Positions 56,680-64,000 of a DNA stretch of 64,000 nt are shown piece by piece; positions within the stretch are counted from its first letter, which is position 1, and each line of letters starts with the position of its first letter. The translations under genes were made by a program, and so were the position numbers. This DNA is from Pyrus communis. Lineage: Eukaryota > Streptophyta > Magnoliopsida > Rosales > Rosaceae. The notes below the pieces were generated by a model. It was not told where the DNA came from and did not search any database. It saw only the letters and a program-made list of their open reading frames with translations. The stretch is taken from contig NC_084809.1 in the NCBI RefSeq assembly GCF_963583255.1, positions 11,079,997-11,143,996 on the forward strand, read 5' to 3'.

Positions 56680-57003
56680 TCAATTGCTATCCAAAACAAC
56701 AATCTTAACAATATCCACATTAACCACTTTGATAGATGATATGTCCCTGTCAACCCTTGGCTTGTCCTGTGTCAGTTTCCACCACTAAAACTTTTTATAA
56801 ATAAACCTCACACTTAGAGATAGGTTGTTAAGTTGGAAATAATATGTACCTACAAAGTTTATTATGGTAGAGCATGTTATTTTCTCGATCTGTCCTGAGC
56901 CTGAATTACTGGGCTCGAACTTGCTTCTTAAAACTGATTGATAACTACGATTTTGAAAAGTTGTGTGTTGGGTCTAGTGATGGATTACTAAATAGTAAAT
57001 ACA

Positions 57004-57575
57004 TGTGGATGCAATCTTACGCCATTTTCTCTTTCAACGAAAATGCACCTATAAAATAATAACACTAAAGATTAAGGCCAAAAGCCTTACGCACCCACGA
57101 TAAATGGGGAGGGGCTTTGGCCGAAGAATCTCAGATGCCATAATTAGAATTCTGAGAAGAATGTGTTTAGGAGTTTGTAGGTAGCAAATGACTTAACTTT
57201 TTAGTGGGATAATAGGGCTATTTATAGAGAAGTGGTGAGTCCTATTTGGGGAATAGTAGCCGGCCATATATGGTGTAATTGGAGAATAATTGCAAGATAT
57301 TATGTGAAATAATATCTTGCAATTAACATGGTAATTAATCCCAAATTAAATAGGAAGTTTTAGGAGTTACCTTTTGAATAAGGATTTGATGAGGAGTGAT
57401 GAGAAGGATTTGAATAAATACCATTTTGATCACCTTTGACTCTTCCTTGATTGAACCATTATTGTTCGTTGCATGCTTGTGGGAATCCTAGTGTGCCTCG
57501 AGGGTAATTTTGTCCCTTTAACCCAAAAGTCCACGTGTCACCTCCACAATTTTCTTGATTACTTTTGGCTTCACA
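57004..57575 (-). repeat. LARD left LTR
   Basis: Contains AAGATTAAGGCCAAAAGCCT, TTTGGCCGAAGAATCTC, GGCTATTTATAGAGAAGTGG and AAAAGTCCACGTGTCACCT. A perfect hairpin with 15-bp arms lies at 57288-57324. CACGTG near 57533 is a G-box. Confidence 0.85.
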
Positions 57576-58434
57576 AATGCCCCCACACTTGCTGGGCTGC
57601 TCGCAGGAAAAGGCAGCGGGTGTAGAAATCTCCAACTTTGATGCAGATTCCCACCTGAACTTGGAATTAGATTCTTCTAGGAAAGGGAAATAAATCGCCA
57701 CCAAAGCCTATTAAAGCTTACCTTAAGTAGGGGATTAAATCAACTTCGGAGGGCAATTACTTATCCCTACAAGAAGGAGAGAAAGCTAGAGAATATTTGT
57801 TTCCCCTCCCCTAACACTCTTCTTCGCTTACCTGTGCAATGAACCGTCTTTTGTTGATTTCTTTGTCTTCTCCCCGCTGCACCAATGTAAGAAAAACTTA
57901 ATTTTCTTTGTCTTCTTCTTGGGTGATGCTACCATGGGGTAATCGTTCGGGTGGTGTGGCACGTCAGCTGACAGGTGTCAGAAGTTGGCTCGGCATGAGC
58001 CGAGGAATTGGTGTGGCAAGGGCCACAACTTGTGTTGCTTGGCTTGAACAGAGCCAAGGGCTGGCTCAGCATGGGCTAAGGAAGTGGTGTGGCATGGCCC
58101 ACGGTTTAGGCTGCCATATCTGGGTTGTTTCCCAAGAATGAGGAAACTACTTGAGTTTGATTTCTCAGCTGCCATAGATAAAGCAATCAAGGATGAAGTT
58201 GCGAAGATCAGAGCTGCTGAATATGAAATGTTGGATAAGCAAACTTGTTGAGTGTGAAGTGGCTGCTGCCCCCTAACCATTTGTTGCTTAGCTAGTCTTC
58301 GAGTATTCAATCTTTTGAGTTGCGTGACCTGTATCACAACATGATAAAGATTCGTGGAATATGAAAATTGTTAACTAATCACATCAAAATGAGTAATTGT
58401 GTGGAAATTCATTGGCAGTTTGCCCCCTTCCGTT

Positions 58435-59330
58435 GAAGAGTAGACCTAGATGGGCGTTAGAGAATTACTTTATCTTCTTGCACTAGAGATCTTACCTAGA
58501 TGGGTTCGAGAAATTATTTCACCTTCTCGCATTGGAGAACACTTAGTTTATCTTCTTGCATTAGAGAGCAGACCTAGATGGTGTCGAGGAATTAATTTAC
58601 TCTCTTACACTGGAGAGTAGAGGCAGATGGGTGTTGAGGAATTAGTTTACCCTCTTGCACTGGAGTGCAATTAGTTTATCCCTACGCACTAGAGAGCAGA
58701 CCCAGATGGGTGTCGAGGAACTAGTTTACTCTCTTGCACTGGAGAGCAATTAGTTTATCCTCTCGCACTAGAGAGTAAACCCAGATGGGTGTTGGGGAAT
58801 TAGTTTACCCTTTCGCATTAAAAAGCATACCCAGATGGGTGTCGGTGAATTAGTTTACCCTATCGTACTGGAGAGTAATTAGTTTACCTCCTCATAATGG
58901 AGAGCTTACCCAGATTAGTGTCGGGGGATTGGTTTACCCTTTCGCACTAGAGAACAATTAGTTTATCTTCTTGCATACCCTCTCGCACTAGAGAACAATT
59001 AGTTTATCCTCTTGCACTGGAGAGCAGACCCAGATGGGTGTCGGGGAATTGGTTTACCCTCTCGCACTATAAAACAATTAGTTTACCCTCTCGCAATGGA
59101 GAACATATCTAGATGGGTGTCGGGGAATTAGTTAGGAATTAGTTTACCCTCTCGCACTGGAGAGCAATTAGTTTACCCTATCGTAATGGAGAGCTTACCT
59201 AAATGGGTGTCAAGGGATTGGTTTACCCTCTCACACTGGAGAGCATACCTATATAGGTGTCAAGGAATTGGCTTACCCTTTCGGACTAGAGAGAAATTAG
59301 TTTACCCTATCGTACTGAAGAGCTTGGAAA
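58435..59330. repeat. Minisatellite of ~75-80-bp units in the LARD
   Basis: Alternating words GGAGAGCAATTAGTTTA(T/C)CC, TCTCGCACTGGAGAGC and GACCCAGATGGGTGTCGGGG form about a dozen imperfect units, each around 75-80 bp and itself built of two related halves. It does not encode anything recognisable. Confidence 0.9.
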
Positions 59331-61256
59331 TCATTGTGAGTGCAATTGAGAAAAGCTAGACTACTAGACAACTAAAATAATCCTCATCTTGTGAGGTCTT
59401 GCTGGACGATCTACTTGAGACTTTGAACTGCTTGTAGAACCCGTGTAAGGGTGTATGTGGGAGCACAGTGAACTGTTCTTGGACCTTATTGGGCCATCCT
59501 TGGATGTTTCGTTGCATGCTCTCTTGAGGCTTGGTTGGTGATCAGCTGAGAATCTGAATGGATTGCAAGCTTCATCACTACTAATTCTTTTACTAGCAGA
59601 AGCTGCTAGTCAAGCCTCATATGTGCTCCGTCATTGGATGCTTTGATGTTTGAAGTGTCGTAGGCTTAATCGGCACAGATAAGAGCTGTATGGAAAGATC
59701 GGCAAGCTGGGAGTCATGGTGACAGATCGAGGGCAGCTGGGAACCAATAAGCAGGTATGGACAGCGGTGAACTTTTGGATCATTGGATTCACAGTGCTCG
59801 GCTACTGGTGATGTGTTGCTTTAGTAATGAATCATCTAGAGTGATGAAAACAAGACCTGCCCCTTGGTTTTTGGTGGTTGGGATAGTGTGTCATTTTTGT
59901 ACCTGTGTGCCCCCGATGCGTCATGAGGTTGAGTTGCTGCATTTGTCTAAACATAAGTAATCTTTGTACCCACCAGTGTATGTGGGATGGTTCTGTTGAA
60001 GCGCCTCGTCTGTAGCTTCGTTGCACCGGAATTGTTCAGTCAATAGCCTTTAACTTTTTCCTTAATTTGCCTTTAGTGGGGTAGTGAAGCTTCCGACTGC
60101 CCCTGGTCGTGACCTGTTAGTCTAGGCTGCTATTTCATGTGTTTCATTCGTCTATGTCGCAGTTGCGATGCATGTGGTATGTTCCTAACAGGCGAACGAA
60201 TTACTCGCAGGTTGTTAGTTGAACCTGAGTTGGATTAAGTGACTGCTTCTCTCCGTCCACTGTGCTGCATACTCCGATGTGAGGTAGAAGATGCTCTTTG
60301 TGGGCCTAGCCGCGAATGAACACTTCATCTAGAAGGTTGCTTATGTTGATTATCAAAATATGAACACCAAGGTCGCCTGCTGTGCGATGGCGCTTGTTAA
60401 CTCTATAACTTGTCGAGATAAGTGTTGTTCGCCATTTGGGATGGAAGAGCTTAGACGGTATGCGTCTCCCTGAGTAGTGGAAGGGCAATGGACTCTAGGT
60501 GAGAGATTTGAGTTTAGATATATCAAATATGCAGAAAATCGAGGTGAAAGTACCTCCGGTTCAATCGTCAGTCTAGAAATCTGAAGCTGGGATGGTTGAA
60601 TTGGCGTTGGACCAATCGGGATCAATAGGTGGACCACGAGAATAGGTTAGGCTGCAAAAGTGGGTCGAGCCATGTACGAGGCGAGTGGGCGTGGTGCATT
60701 ATGGCCTGTTTGGCATTAAGCCCGCTAATGTTGGGCTACTCTATTTGCTGCAATCGCAGCTGCTTGGGTCGTGCTTTGGGCTTCATCTACTATGGTAACG
60801 TTGTGGGCTTGCTAGATCTAGGTTGCCTCGCGCTGAGTTGGTTGACTTATGGCACGAGCCTGGGCTCGATACTGCAAAGTGGCAGCTGTTGTTGCTTCGT
60901 GGCCTTACTGCCATGAAACTGTCCCACTCCCCATTGCCACGGTGGTTGTCGTGGTAGTGGTACTCCATGGTGGCAAAGTTACTTCTTTTGCAGCTGCACT
61001 GAGCTTCGTGGATCGTCGTGGTGGGGTTTCATCGCAATCTCCATCATTTGATCTGGATCTTTAAACATAGAAAGTTTTGTTCGGTGGTTTCTGAACTTCT
61101 CGCCGTTGTAATTTTCTCTTACGTCTATTCAAAGAATTAAAAAATTCTAGGAAAAAGAATGTATGAAAAATTTACGTATGAATGAGAAATGAGAAACTTT
61201 GAATGCGAGAGTCTTCTTCGAGCATGTGAATCAAACTCTCAATAAAAACACCAATT

Positions 61257-61810
61257 TATGGATGCAAATTTTTGTCATCTTCTTCTTTGACGAAAATGCA
61301 CCAGCAAAACAATAACAACTAAGATTAAGGCTAAAAGCCTCATGCGCCCACGATGAATGGTGGGAGGCTTTGGCCGAAGAATCTCCGATGCTGAATTTAG
61401 AATTCTGAAAAGAATGTGTTTAAGAGTTTGTGGGTAGCAAATATCTTAGCATTTTAGTGGGATGATAGGGTTATTTATAGGGAAGTGGCCAACCCTATTT
61501 GGAGAATAGTGGCCAGCCATATATGGTGTAATTGAAGAATAAAATAATATCTTGCAATTAATATGGTAATTTATCCCAAATTAAATAGGAAGTTTTGGCA
61601 GTTACCCTTTGAATAAAGGATTTGATGAGGAGTGATGAGAGAGATTTGAATAAATGTCATTTTGATCACCTTTGACTCTTCCTAGATTGAGCCGTTATTG
61701 TCTGTTGCATGCGCGTGGGAATCCGGTGTGCCTCGAGGGTAATTTTGTCCTTTTAACTCAAAAGTCCACGTGTCACCTTCATAATTTTCTTGATTATTTT
61801 TGACTCCACA
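61257..61810 (-). repeat. LARD right LTR
   Basis: Follows the left LTR from GATGCAA to CTCCACA. It lacks the left arm of the LTR hairpin and has several small indels. Confidence 0.83.
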
Positions 61811-62324
61811 ATACCGACCGAGGTCTTGAAAATATTGGTGTTAGATGTGGTATAATGACTTGATCCAGTTTCCGATGTGCGAATTGGTTTCCGTTATGAC
61901 CTCATGTGGGACCACTCATGAGGGGGCGTGTTGGAGTATAGAATCTCACATCAGTCGTATCACAAAATATTATACAATTAATATATGAGAGTTTCCAATC
62001 TAATATCACCGATCCATTTTATGATAAACCACACACCTAGCAAGATGATTAAGTTGAAGACAACATCGGTAATGTTGATAGTAGACTTGCATGACCCTAC
62101 AAAGTTTATCATGACATTTATTGAATGGATGTAAAAATTCCTTTGTACCTAGTGAACTTGAAGAAGAGGTTTTATAGATCTTCTCCCTGGGCATCCTCAA
62201 TAATCTCAAAAATGCTTAATTTGTTTCGTTGGCAAACAAGAAAGGATAAAAATCAAATAGAATCGTGGCTGATTGTCTAGCTTTCTTTAACCTACATAGA
62301 CGCGACGTAAATCAAATTGATATA
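61811..62324. other. End of the duplicated segment plus repeat debris
   Basis: 61811-61900 continues the segment matched at 54945-55030. 61925-62060 begins GTGTTGGAGTATAGAATCTC and looks like an LTR or solo-LTR scrap. No gene. Confidence 0.55.
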
Positions 62325-62473
62325 GGGGTGTGTTATCTACATATTCTTTTTACTTCTTATACAGTCATTATTATTTTTTGTCATTTGGTCTTCTTCTTCA
62401 ATTCATCCGATCGAAGGGTTGAAAATTAAAAAGTGTGTGAGAAGTAAAAAGAAGTGTGTGAATATCACACCCC
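62325..62473. mobile_element. 149-bp MITE with 8-bp TTGATATA duplication
   Basis: GGGGTGTGTTATCTACATAT at the left pairs with GTGTGTGAATATCACACCCC at the right, and TTTTTACTTCT with AGAAGTAAAAAG. TTGATATA stands on both sides (62317-62324 and 62474-62481), which points to hAT. A related copy is at 41448. Confidence 0.9.
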
Positions 62474-63409
62474 TTGATATAATATGGATTTAAGTTATGA
62501 ACAATTAGCTTAACAAACTACATCAACTAGCTGAATTACATTGACTTTGACTTCTAGAAGCTTTCCATTAGGCCCATTACACGTCAAATTTTGAGATGCA
62601 AGATTTTCAAGTAAGGAGGCTGGATTGCAAGTTTTCCCTTCATTGACTTTGACACTAGACATTTATTCTCAGCTTTGGCCGCCAATTTTGTGCATACAAG
62701 TATGCAGAACATAATTTCATGATCAATGAGTAGGTGGTTGGGGGGGGCGGGGGGGTGGAACATGTATCTAAATCACAAAATAGGGAAACAGAACAACATG
62801 GAGTCCTCTACATTACTATCTAACTTCCACATTCATCAACTCACATTAATCTTTTCAAGAGCATCATCAATAGGAGTGCAAAAGTGCTTTGGATTGTGGA
62901 TTTTTATTTTATTTTTTTTGCTGGAAAATTTTCTAGTGGATGAGATGTAAAATATCCATGTTGGCTAGAAAATACACATAAAAATGTAAATTTGCATAAT
63001 TTTTTTTTACACCTTTTATAGATGGACCCCACCAGGCAATTAGAGAATACTAATTGAGATTTCAATAATTACATCTCTCTCATTAGAGTGAGAGAAATTT
63101 TTCAGTGTGTCTAGAACACTGCCCTATACACAAAGTGTAATATGCAATTGGTTGAAAATTTGAAAAAAAAAAAAATTCAATCAATTATATTATGATACTT
63201 GGTATACCGAGTCATATTCCTGGCAAATTGAAAATTTTCTCTTAAAATAGAACACACATTTTCATTTCCAAAGACTGAGAGTGTAAGATAAGATGTAAAT
63301 ATGATTTTTATATCTCAAGTTTGCAACTCTTCATCGAAGATACTACCTTAACATTAATCATGAATGAACCCTTTAGATGCCAATAGATATTTTTATTAAC
63401 TTCTTATTG
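62474..63409. other. Intergenic, no gene seen
   Basis: A G run lies at 62739-62755 and A/T runs at 63000 and 63164. Nothing coding is recognisable. Confidence 0.5.
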
Positions 63410-63916
63410 AGAGTACAAATCCCATATCAAGAAAAAGATCGATCTTGCATGTGCTTATAAAAGGTTGGACTATTCTCCATTGCCAATTAACCTCAAATTT
63501 CTTCATGGTTTTAGAATAGGTTGACCTAAGTGTGAAAATTAATGGTCACACGTGCTCCACATTACCCAATTTGTATTGTCCATGTATTTGGTTTGAGAAT
63601 TCACCATGTGAGAATGTGAAAGCTAAAGAGTCCCACATCATAGAAGGAGAAACCTTGACATTGATCATAAGTAAGTTGGCAATCAGTTTTATGGTTGAAC
63701 CCCTTCTTCATGGTATTTGAGCAGGTTGTCTTGCGTGTGAAGCTCACTGACTATACGTGATTCACTTCACTCGATTTGTGTTGTCCACATGTTAGGCTTA
63801 AAAATTCATCACACGTGAGGGGATATGTTAAGAGTATCAATCCTACATCAGGAAAAAGAGGATGTTGCATGTGCTTATAAGAGGTTTGGCAATTCTCATG
63901 TAACCAATTAATTTTA
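63410..63916. repeat. About 210-bp tandem array, LTR-like
   Basis: Units start near 63412, 63623 and 63829 with GAGTACAAATCCCATATCAA, GAGTCCCACATCATAGAAGG and GAGTATCAATCCTACATCAG. The first two continue with TTCTTCATGGT, AGGTTG, TTGTGTTGTCCACATGTTAGG-type words and ATTCACCATGTGAGA / ATTCATCACACGTGAGG. The 'cccacatc' start and TATAAAAGG / TATAAGAGG words recall LTR promoters. The third unit is cut by the MITE below. Confidence 0.75.
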
Positions 63917-64000
63917 GGAAGTTTTAACGAAACACTCCCGGTACTGTTCACTTTTAACGAAAAACCACATTTTTACCTTTTTCTGGTACTATTCACTACA
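63917..64000 (+). mobile_element. MITE, cut by window end
   Basis: GGAAGTTTTAACGAAACACT, CCCGGTACTGTTCACTTTTA, ACGAAAAACCACATTTTTAC and GGTACTATTCACTACA match in order the minus-strand copy at 53649-53743. The right end is outside the window. Confidence 0.82.

Larger units (their letters stand above)
57004..61810 (-). mobile_element. Large non-coding LTR retrotransposon (LARD-like), minus orientation
   Basis: Direct repeats of about 570 bp (57004-57575 and 61257-61810) end in TTCACA and TCCACA. Flanks ATACA and ATACC are a near-perfect 5-bp duplication. On the minus strand, sequence beside the right LTR reads TTGGTGTTTTTATTGAGAG, a primer-site type seen in plant non-autonomous LTR elements. 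The left LTR is followed by AATGCCCCCACACTT, a plausible polypurine complement. The 3.7-kb interior has no gag or pol and holds a minisatellite at 58435-59330. The LTRs differ clearly (many substitutions and indels), so it is older than the 12489 copia. Confidence 0.83.

Noticed and set aside
58435..59330. CRISPR-like array
   Set aside because: Repeats are imperfect, contiguous and without unique spacers; it is a minisatellite in a plant retroelement.

Overview
The window is nuclear DNA of a dicot plant. Intron-containing genes with plant splice sites, a group VII ethylene-response factor (ERF-VII) with the plant-specific MCGGAII N-terminus, and a dense mixture of Ty1/copia, LINE, SINE and MITE sequences support this. 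The small-transposon families look like those I know from apple and pear, so Rosaceae (Malus/Pyrus) is my best guess; this is an inference, not a sequence match.

Three protein-coding genes look intact, all on the + strand. (1) An oxygen-sensing ERF-VII transcription factor of the RAP2.2/RAP2.12 type lies at 36190-38309 (two exons, 384 aa). (2) and (3) are two tandem GDSL esterase/lipases of the GLIP1 type at 45414-47862 (five exons, 373 aa) and 49288-53554 (five exons, 371 aa). They share exon structure, and all catalytic residues are visible. A collapsed third GDSL copy (55092-55165) with recognisable 3' flank lies downstream, so this is a small tandem cluster in decay. The second gene is stretched by transposon insertions in introns 2 and 4.

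The rest is almost entirely repeats. 1-4651 holds a copia RT scrap and a dead LINE with a poly(A) tail. 5-12 kb is AT-rich with MITEs, microsatellites and a duplicated segment. 12489-17108 is a structurally complete but defective copia element: its 264-bp LTRs differ at only 5 positions, yet the catalytic residues are mutated and RNase H is deleted. 17.8-19.6 kb holds a duplicated block with a SINE in it, a small palindromic MITE and a 610-bp foldback. 19817-26770 is an old minus-strand copia element whose right LTR is joined to the leader and LTR of a different copia family. 27-35 kb carries Harbinger-like and hAT-like non-autonomous elements with visible target-site duplications. 43.6-44.9 kb is another minus-strand copia remnant. 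57004-61810 is a large non-coding LTR element (LARD-like) with a 0.9-kb minisatellite. The window ends in a ~210-bp tandem repeat and a MITE cut by the edge.

The most useful general observation is that local segmental duplications preserve pre-insertion sites for at least five insertions (MITE at 27507, SINE at 18173, LINE tails at 55286 and 56011, LARD at 57004), so their boundaries can be read directly. The most unusual structure is the 1.5-kb foldback in intron 4 of the second GDSL gene. It carries poly(A), poly(T), poly(G) and a tandem series of pyrimidine-tract plus TGCAGG units that look like repeated 3' splice sites. I saw no viral genes, rRNA, tRNA genes or CRISPR-like arrays. Calls rest on reading the sequence; no database search was possible.
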